DNA of 64,000 bases from contig NZ_SMLM01000003.1 of assembly GCF_004682015.1 (NCBI RefSeq), positions 248,001-312,000 of the forward strand, in the 5' to 3' direction. Both the position numbers and the translations under genes were made by a program. Below, one piece after another: positions 47,089 to 57,001 of the stretch. Origin of the DNA: Ramlibacter henchirensis. Its GTDB lineage: Bacteria > Pseudomonadota > Gammaproteobacteria > Burkholderiales > Burkholderiaceae_C. Numbering within the stretch: position 1 is the first letter of the stretch; each line of letters starts with the position of its first letter. The notes below the pieces were generated by a model. The model did not search any database. It worked only from the letters and a program-made list of their open reading frames with translations, and was not told the origin of the DNA.

Positions 47089-47582
47089 GCGCCAGGCCTT
47101 TCCGTGTGCTCGGGGTGCAGCAGATTGCCATCGGCGGCCCCGACAAGCAGCAGCTTCGCAAGCTGTGGGTCGACGTGTTCGGCCTGGAGGTCACGGGCAC
47201 GTACCGGAGCGATCGCGAGAACGTGGACGAGGACATCTGCGCGCTCGGCGCCGGTCCGCTCAAGGTGGAAGTGGACCTGATGCAGCCGCTCGACCCGGAG
47301 AAGAAGCCGGCTGTCCACACCACACCGCTCAACCACATCGGCCTGTGGATCGACGACCTGCCCGCGGCCGTGAAGTGGCTGGGCGGGCAGGGCGTTCGCT
47401 TCGCGCCAGGGGGCATCCGGAAAGGTGCGGCGGGTTTCGACATCTGCTTCATCCATCCCAAGGGCAACGAGGAGTTCCCGGTCGGCGGCGAAGGCGTGCT
47501 GATCGAGCTGGTCCAGGCCCCGCCGGAGGTAGTGAAGGCGTTCACCGCGCTTGCGGGAGAATCGCCGGATGGACCTCTCTAG
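47085..47582 (+). CDS. VOC family protein, probable methylmalonyl-CoA epimerase
   Basis: A 165-residue two-module vicinal-oxygen-chelate protein: [20 protein letters not shown] (first metal His lacking or replaced, Gln-Gln-Ile), [40 protein letters not shown] (metal His), [20 protein letters not shown] (closing Glu). Its position directly after pccA with an ATGA overlap suggests methylmalonyl-CoA epimerase, which links the (S)-product of the carboxylase with the (R)-substrate of the mutase. Sequence similarity to classic epimerases is limited, so a lactoylglutathione lyase-like role cannot be excluded. Confidence 0.72.
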   Translation: MSARPFRVLGVQQIAIGGPDKQQLRKLWVDVFGLEVTGTYRSDRENVDEDICALGAGPLKVEVDLMQPLDPEKKPAVHTTPLNHIGLWIDDLPAAVKWLGGQGVRFAPGGIRKGAAGFDICFIHPKGNEEFPVGGEGVLIELVQAPPEVVKAFTALAGESPDGPL

Positions 47583-48606
47583 ATTTCCCCGCCGGCGCTA
47601 CACACCGTTCGCCACCCCCGTCGAATTCCTTCCCCGCTTCAGCGCCGCGCTCGCGCAGTCCTGTCCCGGCGGGCAGGGCCCACGCGTGTGGATCAAGCGC
47701 GACGACATGCTGGGCCTGTTCCCGGGCGGGAACAAGACGCGCAAGCTGGAGTTCCTGGTCGCCGACGCGCTGGCCCAGGGCGCCGACACGCTGATCACCT
47801 GCGGCGCGCCGCAGTCCAACCACTGCCGCATCACGCTGGCCGCCGCCGTGAAGGAAGGCCTGAAGTGCCGCTTCGTCATCGAGGAGCGCGTTGCCGACAG
47901 CTACGACCCCAAGGCCAGCGGCAACAACTTCATGTTCCGCCTTCTCGGGGTCGAGAAGATCACCGTCGTGCCGGCCGGCACCGACATGGGCGCCGAGATG
48001 AAGAAGGTGGCCGATGCGCTCGCCGCCGAAGGCCGCAAGGGCTACATCATCCCGGGCGGCGGCTCCAATGCGCTGGGCGGCCTGGGCTACGTCGCGTGCG
48101 CGCAGGAGCTGCAGCAGCAGCTGTTCGAGCAGGGCCTGCGCATCGATCGCATGGTGGTGGGCTCGGGCAGCTCCGGCACGCACGGCGGGCTGGTGGCCGG
48201 CTTCCTGGGGAACAACATCCGCATCCCGATCGTGGGCATCGGCGTCAGCCGCGACCCCGCCGACCAGGAGCCGCTGGTGCTGAAGGAAGCGCAGGCCGTG
48301 ATGGACCTGCTGGGCACGGGCATCAAGGTGCCGCGCGAAGCCGTGCACAGCGTGGGCGGTTACTGGCAGCCCAAGTACTCGTTGCCCAACGCGGCCATGG
48401 TGGAAGCGGTGCAGATGCTGGCACGCACCGAGGGCATTCCGCTCGATCCGGTCTACACCGGCAAGATCATGGCGGGGCTCATCGGCCTGGCGCGCAAGGG
48501 CGAGCTGCGGCCCGATGAGAACGTGCTGTTCCTGCACACCGGCGGCCTGCCGTCGCTGCACGCCTACGAACGAGAAGTGCTGGGCGAGATCGAGCTTCGC
48601 GGTTGA
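47569..48606 (+). CDS. D-cysteine desulfhydrase / ACC deaminase family enzyme
   Basis: The 345-residue PLP enzyme belongs to fold type II. The PLP Lys is Lys56 in [40 protein letters not shown] and the phosphate-binding [20 protein letters not shown] follow, as does [20 protein letters not shown]. The overall pattern favours D-cysteine desulfhydrase (DcyD: pyruvate, ammonia, H2S from D-cysteine) over ACC deaminase, but the two are hard to separate by eye. The ATG at 47569 has gggaga eight bases before it and overlaps the VOC gene by 14 bases, so it ends the operon although its chemistry is unrelated. Confidence 0.82.
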   Translation: MDLSRFPRRRYTPFATPVEFLPRFSAALAQSCPGGQGPRVWIKRDDMLGLFPGGNKTRKLEFLVADALAQGADTLITCGAPQSNHCRITLAAAVKEGLKCRFVIEERVADSYDPKASGNNFMFRLLGVEKITVVPAGTDMGAEMKKVADALAAEGRKGYIIPGGGSNALGGLGYVACAQELQQQLFEQGLRIDRMVVGSGSSGTHGGLVAGFLGNNIRIPIVGIGVSRDPADQEPLVLKEAQAVMDLLGTGIKVPREAVHSVGGYWQPKYSLPNAAMVEAVQMLARTEGIPLDPVYTGKIMAGLIGLARKGELRPDENVLFLHTGGLPSLHAYEREVLGEIELRG

Positions 48607-48665
48607 GTTGCCCACCCGGGTAAGCCCGGAGCGGCGCGCAGGGACCCGGCGGTCATAGTGGGGGA

Positions 48666-48681
48666 CGGGGCCGCAGCCCCG
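48666..48681. repeat. GC-rich hairpin before the GltD-like gene
   Basis: Arms CGGGGC (48666-48671) and GCCCCG (48676-48681) with a four-base loop. No T-run follows, so it is not a standard terminator; it may separate the carboxylase operon from the 2-oxoacid oxidoreductase operon. Confidence 0.5.
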
Positions 48682-48730
48682 CCCCGGCGAGCGCCGCAGG
48701 GCGCCGGCGGGAAGCGAAGGAGACGAAGCC

Positions 48731-50548
48731 TTGCAGCGAACCGATACCGCCGATCCGGCCTACTTCCACAAGGTCGTCGATTGCCAGTACGCCTGTCCCG
48801 CCCACACCCCCGTTCCCGAGTACATCCGCCTGATCGCGCAGGGCCGCTACAGCGACGCCTACATGGTCAACTGGGCGTCGAACGTCTTTCCGGGCATCCT
48901 GGGGCGCACCTGCGACCGGCCCTGTGAGCCGGCGTGCCGGCGGGCACGCGTGGAGCAGGCGCATGCCCAGCAGCCCGAGCCGGTGGCGATCTGCCGCCTC
49001 AAGCGCGTCACCGCCGACCTGAAGGACGACGTTCGCGGCCGCATGCCGAAGGTCGCGCCGAAGAACGGCAAGCGCATCGCGTGCGTGGGCGCGGGTCCCG
49101 CGTCGCTCACCGTCGCGCGTGATCTCACACCGCTAGGCTACGACGTCACGATCTTCGATGGCGAAGCGAAGGCCGGTGGCTTCATGTGGACGCAGATCCC
49201 CCGCTTCCGGCTGCCCGAGTCGGTGATCGACGAGGAGACGGGCTACATCCTGGACCTCGGCGTGGCGTTCCGCTCGGGAGAGCGCATCGATTCGATGAAG
49301 GCCTTGCTCGCGCAAGGCTACGACGCGGTGTTCGTCGGCTGCGGGGCGCCGCGCGGGCGGGACCTGGACATCCCGGGCCGGCGCGAGGCCGCTTCGAAGA
49401 TCCACATCGGCATCGAATGGCTGGCTTCGGTTTCGTTCGGCCACGTCACCAGCATCGGCAAGCGAGTGATCGTGCTGGGCGGCGGCAACACGGCGATGGA
49501 CTGCTGCCGTTCGGCGCGCCGCCTGGGCGGCACAGACGTCAAGGTCATCGTGCGCAGCGGCTTCGAGGAGATGAAGGCCTCTCCATGGGAGAAGGAGGAT
49601 GCGATGCACGAAGGCATCCCCATCATCAACTACCACGTGCCCAAGGCTTTCGTGCACGAGGAGGGGCGGCTCACGGGCATGACGTTCGAAATCGTCAAGG
49701 CGGTGTACGACGAGCGCGGCCGACGCAGCCTGGTGCCCACGGGGGAGCCCGAGGTCTTCTTCGAGTGCGACGAGGTGCTGGTCGCCGTGGGCCAGGAGAA
49801 CGCCTTCCCCTGGATAGAGCGAGACTGCGGCCTTGCCTTCGACGACTGGGGCCTGCCCAAGCTTTACAAGGAAACCTTCCAGTCCACGCTGCCGCACGTC
49901 TTCTTCGGCGGCGATGCTGCGTACGGGCCGAAGAACATCATCACCGCGGTGGCGCATGGCCATGAAGCGGCGGTGTCGATCGACCGCTACCTGAACGGCC
50001 TGGACACCGCCGTGCGGCCTGCGCCGATGACGAATCTCGTCTCCCAGAAGATGGGCATCCACGAGTGGAGCTACGACAACGACACCTCGCTGGACCTGCG
50101 CTACAGGGTTCCCTGGGCCAAGGCCGAGAAGGCGCTGGCCAGCATCAAGGTGGAAGTGGAACTTGGCTTCGACGCCGCCACCGCGTTCAAGGAGGCGCAG
50201 CGCTGCCTGAACTGCGACGTGCAGACGGTCTTCACCGAAAGCGCCTGCATCGAGTGCGACGCCTGCGTGGACATCTGCCCCATGGACTGCATCACCTTCA
50301 CCGAGGACGGCCAGGAGCAGGAGCTCAGGCCGCGCCTGAAGGCGCCGGCGCTCAACCTGGCGCAGGACCTCTACGTCGGCGGACCGCTCAAGACCGGCCG
50401 CATCATGGTCAAGGACGAGGACGTGTGCCTGCACTGCGGCCTGTGCGCGGAGCGATGTCCGACGGGCGCCTGGGACATGCAGAAGTTCCTGCTCAACCCC
50501 ACGCAGGCCGGGCAGCAGGCGCGCGAGGTGGCCGGGAGGCCCGCATGA
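48731..50548 (+). CDS. GltD-like NAD(P) oxidoreductase with [4Fe-4S] ferredoxin domains
   Basis: A TTG start with gaaggaga eight bases upstream gives 605 residues. The N-terminal cluster-binding part has VDCQYACPAHTPVPEYIRLI and ILGRTCDRPCEPACRR. FAD and NAD(P) Rossmann motifs follow (IACVGAGPASLTVARDLTPL, RVIVLGGGNTAMDCCRSARR), and the C-terminus carries two ferredoxin-like clusters (CIECDACVDICPMDC, CLHCGLCAERCPTGA). It resembles the glutamate-synthase small-subunit-like partner of 2-oxoglutarate:NADP oxidoreductase (KorC) described in Azoarcus and Thauera. ATGA overlap with korA below supports one complex. Confidence 0.85.
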   Translation: MQRTDTADPAYFHKVVDCQYACPAHTPVPEYIRLIAQGRYSDAYMVNWASNVFPGILGRTCDRPCEPACRRARVEQAHAQQPEPVAICRLKRVTADLKDDVRGRMPKVAPKNGKRIACVGAGPASLTVARDLTPLGYDVTIFDGEAKAGGFMWTQIPRFRLPESVIDEETGYILDLGVAFRSGERIDSMKALLAQGYDAVFVGCGAPRGRDLDIPGRREAASKIHIGIEWLASVSFGHVTSIGKRVIVLGGGNTAMDCCRSARRLGGTDVKVIVRSGFEEMKASPWEKEDAMHEGIPIINYHVPKAFVHEEGRLTGMTFEIVKAVYDERGRRSLVPTGEPEVFFECDEVLVAVGQENAFPWIERDCGLAFDDWGLPKLYKETFQSTLPHVFFGGDAAYGPKNIITAVAHGHEAAVSIDRYLNGLDTAVRPAPMTNLVSQKMGIHEWSYDNDTSLDLRYRVPWAKAEKALASIKVEVELGFDAATAFKEAQRCLNCDVQTVFTESACIECDACVDICPMDCITFTEDGQEQELRPRLKAPALNLAQDLYVGGPLKTGRIMVKDEDVCLHCGLCAERCPTGAWDMQKFLLNPTQAGQQAREVAGRPA

Positions 50549-52392
50549 AGCCGATCGAATCCATCAACGACTTCGTCGTCAAGTTCTCGAACGTCAACGG
50601 CTCGGGCTCGGCTTCGGCGAACGAGCTGTTCGCCAAGGCCATCCTGCGCATGGGCGTGCCGGTGAGCCCGCGCAACATCTTCCCGAGCAACATCCAGGGC
50701 CTGCCGACCTGGTACGAGGTGCGCGTCAGCGAAGCGGGCTGGCTGGGCCGGCGCGGCGGCATCGACATGATGGTGGCGATGAACCCGCAGACCTGGGACG
50801 CCGACGTCGCGGAGTTGGAACCCGGCGGCTACCTGTTCTACGACAGCACTCGCCCGCTGCCGCCCTCGAAGTTCCGCTCCGACGTCCACGTGATCGGCAT
50901 GCCGCTCACGGAGATCTGCAACGCGGTCTACAGCGATCCGCGGCAGCGCCAGCTGTTCAAGAACATCGTCTACGTCGGCGCGCTCTCGGTGCTGCTGGAG
51001 ATCGAGCCGGAGGTGATCGAGAAGCTGTTCAGCGAGCAGTACCGCGGCAAGGAGAAGCTGCTGGCCTCGAACGTCCAGGCCCTGCACCTCGGCCGCGACT
51101 TCGCGCGTGAGCACCTGAAGGCGCCGATCGGCATTCGCGTGCGCCGCGCCGACAAGGTGGGCGACGGCATCTTCGTGGACGGCAACAGCGCCGCCGCGCT
51201 GGGCTGCGTGTACGGCGGCGCCACGGTCGCGGCCTGGTACCCGATCACGCCGTCGTCATCGGTCGCCGAGGCCTTCCAGAAGTACTGCGGGAAGTTCCGC
51301 GTGGACCCCGCCACCGGGCAGAACCGATACGCGATCGTGCAGGCCGAGGACGAGATCGCGTCCATCGGCATGGTCGTGGGCGCGGGCTGGAACGGTGCGC
51401 GCGCGTTCACGGCCACGTCGGGCCCGGGCGTGTCGCTGATGACCGAGTTCATCGGGCTCGCTTACTTCGCCGAGATCCCGGTCACGATCATCAACGTGCA
51501 GCGCGGCGGCCCGTCCACCGGCATGCCCACGCGCACCCAGCAGGCCGACGTGCTGGCCTGCGCCTACGCCTCGCACGGCGACACCAAGCACGTGCTGCTG
51601 TTCCCTGAAGACCCGCACGAGTGCTTCGAGCACGCGGCCGCGGCGCTCGACTTGGCCGATCGCCTGCAGACGCCCGTCTTCGTGATGACCGACCTGGACA
51701 TCGGCATGAACCAGCGCCTGTGCCGCCCGTTCGTGTGGGAAGAGGGCCGTCGCTTCGATCGCGGCAAGGTGATGACGGCCGAGGAACTGGAGGCCGGCAA
51801 GGACTTCGGCCGCTACAAGGACGTGGACGGCGACGGCATCCCGTGGCGCACGCTCCCGGGCACGCACCCGACCCGGGGCAGCTACTTCACGCGGGGCACC
51901 ACCCGCGATCCCTACGCCCGCTATTCCGAGCGCGGCCCCGACTACATCTACAACGTCGAGCGGCTGCTGTGCAAGTTCCGCACCGCGGCCGACCTGGTGC
52001 CGCAGCCCGTGCTTCGGCTCGCCACGGAACCGACGCGCCTCGGCGTGCTGTATTTCGGTTCGACCAGTCCGGCGATGGACGAGGCGCTGGAAGTGCTCAC
52101 GGACGAGGGCGTGCACGTGGACGCGATGCGCCTGCGCGCGTTTCCGTTCCCGGACAGCGTGGCGCAGTTCATCGCCGCGCACGACCGGGTGTTCGTGGTC
52201 GAGCAGAACCGCGATGCGCAGATGCGATCGCTGCTGGTCAACGAGCTGGAGATCGACCCGGCGCGGCTGGTCAAGGTGCTGCATTTCGACGGCACGCCGA
52301 TCACCGCCCGCTTCATCACCACCGCCATCCTGAAACACGTGCAGGCGCCCGCCTTGGCCGCGCCGCGCCGCGACCCGGAGCTGCAGCCATGA
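50545..52392 (+). CDS. korA: 2-oxoacid:acceptor oxidoreductase, alpha (fused gamma-alpha) subunit
   Basis: A 615-residue subunit. The N-terminal gamma-type part (residues 1-190) reads VVKFSNVNGSGSASANELFA and is followed by the pyruvate:ferredoxin-type alpha domain with VAAWYPITPSSSVAEAFQKY, AEDEIASIGMVVGAGWNGAR, FTATSGPGVSLMTEFIGLAY. These are hallmarks of KorA-type enzymes that oxidatively decarboxylate 2-oxoglutarate or similar acids with CoA and reduce ferredoxin or, via a GltD-like partner, NADP. Its start overlaps the previous stop, and its stop overlaps the korB start. Confidence 0.9.
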   Translation: MKPIESINDFVVKFSNVNGSGSASANELFAKAILRMGVPVSPRNIFPSNIQGLPTWYEVRVSEAGWLGRRGGIDMMVAMNPQTWDADVAELEPGGYLFYDSTRPLPPSKFRSDVHVIGMPLTEICNAVYSDPRQRQLFKNIVYVGALSVLLEIEPEVIEKLFSEQYRGKEKLLASNVQALHLGRDFAREHLKAPIGIRVRRADKVGDGIFVDGNSAAALGCVYGGATVAAWYPITPSSSVAEAFQKYCGKFRVDPATGQNRYAIVQAEDEIASIGMVVGAGWNGARAFTATSGPGVSLMTEFIGLAYFAEIPVTIINVQRGGPSTGMPTRTQQADVLACAYASHGDTKHVLLFPEDPHECFEHAAAALDLADRLQTPVFVMTDLDIGMNQRLCRPFVWEEGRRFDRGKVMTAEELEAGKDFGRYKDVDGDGIPWRTLPGTHPTRGSYFTRGTTRDPYARYSERGPDYIYNVERLLCKFRTAADLVPQPVLRLATEPTRLGVLYFGSTSPAMDEALEVLTDEGVHVDAMRLRAFPFPDSVAQFIAAHDRVFVVEQNRDAQMRSLLVNELEIDPARLVKVLHFDGTPITARFITTAILKHVQAPALAAPRRDPELQP

Positions 52393-53444
52393 CGTACATC
52401 GCCAAGCCGCCGCTGCGGCATCCCACCCTGGAGCGAAACAAGGTCGGCTACACCCGGCGCGACTACGAGGGCAAGATCTCGACGCTGTGCGCCGGCTGCG
52501 GCCACGACTCGATCTCGGCGGCCATCATCCAGGCCTGCTGGGAGCTGGACATCGAGCCGCACCGCGTGGCCAAGCTCTCGGGCATCGGCTGCAGTTCCAA
52601 GACGCCCGACTACTTCCTGGGCGCCTCGCACGGCTTCAACACCGTGCACGGCCGCATGCCGAGCGTGCTGACCGGCGCCAACCTCGCCCACCGCGACCTG
52701 CTGTACCTGGGCGTGTCGGGCGACGGCGACTCGGCGTCGATCGGCCTGGGCCAGTTCGCGCATGCGATGCGGCGCGGCGTGCGCATGGCCTACATCGTCG
52801 AGAACAACGGCGTGTATGGCCTCACGAAGGGGCAGTTCTCCGCCACCGCCGACCAGGGATCCAAGAGCAAGAAGGGCGTCGTCAACAGCGACAGCCCGGT
52901 GGACCTGGTGGGGCTGGCACTGCAGCTGGGCGCCACCTACGTCGCGCGGAGCTTCTCGGGCAACAAGGCGCAGCTGGTGCCGCTGGTCAAGGGCGCGCTG
53001 CAGCACGGCGGGGCCGCGTTCATCGACGTGATCAGTCCCTGCGTGGCCTTCAACAACCACCCGGGCAGCACCAAGAGCTACGACTACGTGCGCGAGCACA
53101 ACGAGGCGGTGAGCCGGATCGACTTCATCACCGGGCGCGAGGAGATCACGGTGGACTACGGCCCGGGCGAGGTGGTGGACGTGCGGCAGCACGACGGCAC
53201 GCTGCTGCGGCTGCGCAGCCTGAACACGGGCTACGACCCGACCGACCGCAACCAGGCGATGGCCTACATGCAGCAGCATCAGGCCCGCGGCGAGGTGCTC
53301 ACGGGGCTGCTGTTCGTGGACCCGCTGGCCACCGACCTGCACACCGCGCTGAACACCAGCGACCGTCCGCTCAACGCCCTGGGCGAGGCGGACCTGTGTC
53401 CCGGCGCCGCGGCGCTGCAGAAGCTGAACGCCTCGCTGCGCTAG
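52389..53444 (+). CDS. korB: 2-oxoacid:acceptor oxidoreductase, beta subunit
   Basis: A 351-residue thiamine-diphosphate subunit. It has KISTLCAGCGHDSISAAIIQ (Cys pair), KLSGIGCSSKTPDYFLGASH (iron-sulfur Cys), the ThDP-binding GVSGDGDSASIGLGQFAHAM and IVENNGVYGLTKGQFSATAD, and a Cys in DVISPCVAFNNH. With KorA it forms the catalytic core that decarboxylates the 2-oxoacid. The ATG overlaps the korA stop by four bases. Confidence 0.92.
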   Translation: MTYIAKPPLRHPTLERNKVGYTRRDYEGKISTLCAGCGHDSISAAIIQACWELDIEPHRVAKLSGIGCSSKTPDYFLGASHGFNTVHGRMPSVLTGANLAHRDLLYLGVSGDGDSASIGLGQFAHAMRRGVRMAYIVENNGVYGLTKGQFSATADQGSKSKKGVVNSDSPVDLVGLALQLGATYVARSFSGNKAQLVPLVKGALQHGGAAFIDVISPCVAFNNHPGSTKSYDYVREHNEAVSRIDFITGREEITVDYGPGEVVDVRQHDGTLLRLRSLNTGYDPTDRNQAMAYMQQHQARGEVLTGLLFVDPLATDLHTALNTSDRPLNALGEADLCPGAAALQKLNASLR

Positions 53445-53481
53445 TTCCGCGCCGCGAGATCTTGCAAGAGGGAGGTGCCTC

Positions 53482-53922
53482 ATGAGCGAACGCACCGTGT
53501 TCCAGTCGCTGACGCACAAGCACGTGGTGCGCGTCGGCCCCGAGGCCAGCGTCTACGAAGCGGCCTGCGTGATGACGCGCGCCAATTGCGGCAGCGTGCT
53601 CGTGATGGAGCCGCCCGACGCGATCCTGGGCATCCTCACCGAGCGCGACCTGATGACGCGCGTGCTGGCCCGGGCGCTCGACCCGGCGCTGACCGCCGTG
53701 CGGGAGGTGATGACGCCCAAGCCGGTCTGCGTGAAGCCGGAGCTGCCGGTGTCCGAGGCCGTGCTGATCATGCTGGAGCGCGGCTTCCGGCACCTGCCGG
53801 TGGTGAGCGGCACCCGCGTGCTGGGCGTGTTCTCGGCGCGCGACGCGCTGCCGCGCGAGGTGGGCGCCGCGATGGGCATCGTGGAATTCAACGAGCAGGT
53901 GAACGACGTCGCGGGTGGCTGA
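53482..53922 (+). CDS. CBS-domain protein
   Basis: The 146-residue protein is a tandem CBS pair (Bateman module). First CBS: HVVRVGPEASVYEAACVMTR, NCGSVLVMEPPDAILGILTE, RDLMTRVLARAL. Second CBS: VREVMTPKPVCVKPELPVSE, AVLIMLERGFRHLPVVSGTR, VLGVFSARDALPREVG. Such modules sense adenylates or energy charge. It follows korB after 37 bases with its own gggagg, so it may tune the oxidoreductase. It converges on rsxB with an 11-base gap. Confidence 0.88.
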   Translation: MSERTVFQSLTHKHVVRVGPEASVYEAACVMTRANCGSVLVMEPPDAILGILTERDLMTRVLARALDPALTAVREVMTPKPVCVKPELPVSEAVLIMLERGFRHLPVVSGTRVLGVFSARDALPREVGAAMGIVEFNEQVNDVAGG

Positions 53923-53933
53923 CGCCGCTCGGC

Positions 53934-54590
53934 TCAGGCCTTGCCGCGGCGGGCCCGCGCGCGGGCGAGGGCGGCCTCGATGACGGCGCGCTTGCGATCG
54001 GCCTCGGTGCATTCGGTGCCGTGCGTCTGGGCGGGCAGGTCGGCGAGCTTGGCCTCGGCCTTGCGCTCCAGCCGCCCGGCGTGCTCGGCCTCTTCGCGAG
54101 CCAGGCGCTGCTTGCGTGCTTCGTAGCGGTCCAGCGCCATTTCCGCCTGCTCGGCGCTCCACGCCTGCCAGCCAGCGCGGTCGCCGGTGACGTTCTCCAG
54201 CGAGATGCAGTCCACGGGGCAGACCGGCACGCACAGCTCGCAGCCGGTGCAGTACGGCTCGATCACGGTGTGCATGCGCTTGTGCACGCCGAGGATCGCG
54301 TCCGTGGGGCAGGCCTTCAGGCACAGCGTGCAGCCGATGCACCAGGCCTCGTCGATGACCGCCACGGTGCGCGGCCCTTCGACGCCGTTGGCAGGATTGA
54401 GCGGCAGCGGCGGACGGCCGGTGAGGGCGGCCAGGCGCTGGATGCCTTCCGCGCCGCCGGGCGGGCATTGGTTGATGTCTGCCTCGCCCCGGGCCATGGC
54501 CCGGGCGTAGGACTCGCAATCGGGGTAGCCACAGCGCGTGCACTGCGTCTGCGGCAGCGCGGCATGGAGCCGCGCCGCAAGGTCTTGCAC
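53934..54590 (-). CDS. rsxB: RsxB/RnfB-type electron transfer ferredoxin
   Basis: A GTG at 54590 with ggagg seven bases upstream is chosen over earlier codons. The 218-residue product has a [4Fe-4S] Fes motif ([20 protein letters not shown] with a fourth Cys in NQCPPGG), then two ferredoxin clusters ([15 protein letters not shown] and [15 protein letters not shown]) and a Lys/Arg/Glu-rich helical tail. Full RnfB/RsxB normally begins with a membrane helix; this one lacks it, as stand-alone forms in beta-proteobacteria often do. No other rsx/rnf gene is seen. It may carry electrons to or from the kor enzyme on the facing strand. Confidence 0.85.
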   Translation of the reverse strand: MQDLAARLHAALPQTQCTRCGYPDCESYARAMARGEADINQCPPGGAEGIQRLAALTGRPPLPLNPANGVEGPRTVAVIDEAWCIGCTLCLKACPTDAILGVHKRMHTVIEPYCTGCELCVPVCPVDCISLENVTGDRAGWQAWSAEQAEMALDRYEARKQRLAREEAEHAGRLERKAEAKLADLPAQTHGTECTEADRKRAVIEAALARARARRGKA

Positions 54591-54631
54591 CGGGAAACCT
54601 CCGAGAGTTGCTCGCTCCGGCGCAACCCCGC

Positions 54632-55975
54632 TCAGGCCGCGGGCTCGACCGCCTTCTTGCGTGCCGACGCCTTGGCCGGAGCGGTGCGCTGCGCGTTCGG
54701 CACCACCGGGCCGTCGTTGAAGCGCGCGATGAAGTCGCGCACCTCGGGGTAGACCATCTCGCGCCACTTGCGGCCGGAGAAGATGCCGTAGTGGCCGGCT
54801 CCCTTGACCTCGAAGTGCTTCTGGCGCGACTTCGGCACGTTGTAGCAGAGCTCGTGCGCGGCCTCGGTCTGGCCGGCGCCGGAGATGTCGTCCAGCTCGC
54901 CTTCGATGGTGAGGTGGGCCGTGGTGGTGATGTCCTCCGGACGAACGCGCTCGAGGTCGCCGTCCTCGCTGATCACGTCCCAGGTGCCGTTGACGAGCGC
55001 GAACTCCTGGAACACCGTGCGCACGGTCTCGAGGTAGTAATCCGCGTCCATGTCGAGCACGGCGTTGTACTCGTCATAGAACTGGCGATGCGCCTCGGCC
55101 TTGTCGTCGTCGCCCGCCACCAGGTGCTTGAAGTAGTCGTAGTGGCTGGAGAGATGCCGGTCGGGGTTCATGGCCACGAAGCCCGTGTGCTGCAGGAAGC
55201 CCGGGTACACCCGGCGGCCTGCGCCCGGGAAGCTGGTCGGAACGCGGTAGATCACGTTGTTCTCGAACCATTCATAGCTCTTGTTCATCGCCAGGTTGTT
55301 CACGGCCGTGGGCGATTTGCGCGCGTCGATCGGGCCGCCCATCATGGTCATCGTCAGCGGCGTGACCTCGCCGCGGGAAGCCATCAGCGACACCGCGGCC
55401 AGCACCGGGACCGTCGGCTGGCACACGCTGATCACGTGGCAGTTGCCGTAGATGCCTTGCAGGTGCCGGATGAATTCCTGCACGTAGTTGACGTAGTCGT
55501 CGAGGTGGAACTCGCCCTGGGAGAGCGGGACCGTCCGCGCGTTCTTCCAGTCGGTGATGTAGACCTTGTGGTCGGCCAGCAGGCTGCGGACCGTGTCGCG
55601 CAGCAGCGTGGCGTAGTGGCCCGAGAGCGGCGCGACGACGAGCACGGTCGGCTGGGCCTTGATCCTGGCCAGCGTGGCCGGATCGTCGGAGAAACGCTTG
55701 AAGCGGCGCAGCTCGCAGAACGGCTTATCGATCTCGACGTCTTCATGCACGACGACATCTGTTCCGTCGACCGCGACCGTCTTGATGCCGAACTCGGGCT
55801 TCTCGTAGTCCTTCCAGAGCCGGTACACCAGCTCGTACGCGGCGGATGCGCGCTGGGCGAACAGGTTCTGGCCGAAGGGCGTAAGGGGGTTGCTATAGAG
55901 CTTTGCCGCCGCCTGCGCGAAATCGGCGAAGGGTTCCATCAGCGAACGCTGGGCTTCGTAAATCTGGTAGAGCAT
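54632..55975 (-). CDS. phaZ: Intracellular poly(3-hydroxybutyrate) depolymerase
   Basis: The 447-residue enzyme cleaves stored PHB. It has no signal peptide and starts [20 protein letters not shown], as in the PhaZ1-type intracellular enzymes. The nucleophile is a cysteine in a lipase-like box ([20 protein letters not shown]), followed by [40 protein letters not shown] and the His-bearing [21 protein letters not shown] Lys/Ala-rich tail ends it. PHB breakdown gives acetoacetyl-CoA precursors, which fits the carbon-storage lifestyle of this group. rsxB follows 41 bases downstream. Confidence 0.92.
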   Translation of the reverse strand: MLYQIYEAQRSLMEPFADFAQAAAKLYSNPLTPFGQNLFAQRASAAYELVYRLWKDYEKPEFGIKTVAVDGTDVVVHEDVEIDKPFCELRRFKRFSDDPATLARIKAQPTVLVVAPLSGHYATLLRDTVRSLLADHKVYITDWKNARTVPLSQGEFHLDDYVNYVQEFIRHLQGIYGNCHVISVCQPTVPVLAAVSLMASRGEVTPLTMTMMGGPIDARKSPTAVNNLAMNKSYEWFENNVIYRVPTSFPGAGRRVYPGFLQHTGFVAMNPDRHLSSHYDYFKHLVAGDDDKAEAHRQFYDEYNAVLDMDADYYLETVRTVFQEFALVNGTWDVISEDGDLERVRPEDITTTAHLTIEGELDDISGAGQTEAAHELCYNVPKSRQKHFEVKGAGHYGIFSGRKWREMVYPEVRDFIARFNDGPVVPNAQRTAPAKASARKKAVEPAA

Positions 55976-56149
55976 GTGCTGTGGCCCGTTGAATGGTGCA
56001 ATGCAATATAGCAGTCCTGCCCGCCTCGTGCTCATCCGTGAAACCCGCAGGCATCATCGGAATCCACGCGTGCGACACAGTGCAGCTTGCTTTTATTGCG
56101 CCGCACGATTTGCGGGAATTTTCAGCAAGCTTGTGTCAACCAAGAACGC

Positions 56150-56983
56150 ATGACGACCGACGCTTCCGACCTGTCACTTTCCTTGCAGAGCCTGCGACCC
56201 AGCGCGCGCCTGCCGGCCCTGTTCATCGGCCACGGCAGCCCGATGAATGTCATCCAGGACAACGAATGGCGCCGGGGCTGGCAGGCGTTCGGGCGCGAGT
56301 TCGTCGCCCGGTGGCCGGCGCCCCGATTGATCCTGTGCGTGTCGGCGCACTGGCTGACGCATGGCTGGTGGATCACCGGCATGGAACGGCCGAAAACCAT
56401 CCATGATTTCGGCAACTTCCCGCCCGAGCTGTTCGCGCAGCAGTACCCCGCGCCGGGCGCGCCCGAGGCCGCGCGCGAAATCGCGAAGTTGCTCGGCGCC
56501 GGCGTGGACGAAGGCGAATGGGGCCTGGACCACGGCAGCTGGTCCGTGCTCAAGCCCATGTTCCCCGAGGCCGGCATCCCGGTCGTGCAGCTTAGCCTGG
56601 ACTGGGACCGCCCGCCCGCCGAACACCTGGCCATGGGCCGGCGCCTGCGCGCGCTGCGGGATCGCGGCGTGCTGGTCGTGGGCACCGGCAACACGGTCCA
56701 CAACCTGCGCGTGATGCGGCGCGAGCTGCCGTCCAACCAGGCGTACGACTGGACGGTGGCATTCGACAGCAAGGTGGCCGACTGCGTGCGCGCGGGCGAT
56801 ATCGAGGGCCTGGCCCGCTTCGAGTCGTGGGGCGAGATGGCCCGGCTCGCGCATCCGAGCTACGAGCATTTCCTGCCGCTGCTCTACGCCGCCGGCGCGG
56901 CGGAACCGGGCGAGCCGGTCCGCTTCTTCAACGAGGGCTACCAGGGCGCCTCGATCGCGATGCGGTCGATCGTGTGGGGGTGA
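56150..56983 (+). CDS. ygiD: 4,5-DOPA dioxygenase-like extradiol dioxygenase
   Basis: A 277-residue class III extradiol (LigB-like) dioxygenase with ALFIGHGSPMNVIQDNEWRR, LILCVSAHWLTHGWWITGME, GLDHGSWSVLKPMFPEAGIP and ARLAHPSYEHFLPLLYAAGA; the conserved His residues for iron or zinc are present. E. coli YgiD opens the ring of L-DOPA-like catechols, though the natural substrate is unclear. The ATG at 56150 starts where the family does. Converges on the aminotransferase gene with an 18-base gap. Confidence 0.85.
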   Translation: MTTDASDLSLSLQSLRPSARLPALFIGHGSPMNVIQDNEWRRGWQAFGREFVARWPAPRLILCVSAHWLTHGWWITGMERPKTIHDFGNFPPELFAQQYPAPGAPEAAREIAKLLGAGVDEGEWGLDHGSWSVLKPMFPEAGIPVVQLSLDWDRPPAEHLAMGRRLRALRDRGVLVVGTGNTVHNLRVMRRELPSNQAYDWTVAFDSKVADCVRAGDIEGLARFESWGEMARLAHPSYEHFLPLLYAAGAAEPGEPVRFFNEGYQGASIAMRSIVWG

Positions 56984-57001
56984 GGCGCCGGCCGCTCCGG
57001 G

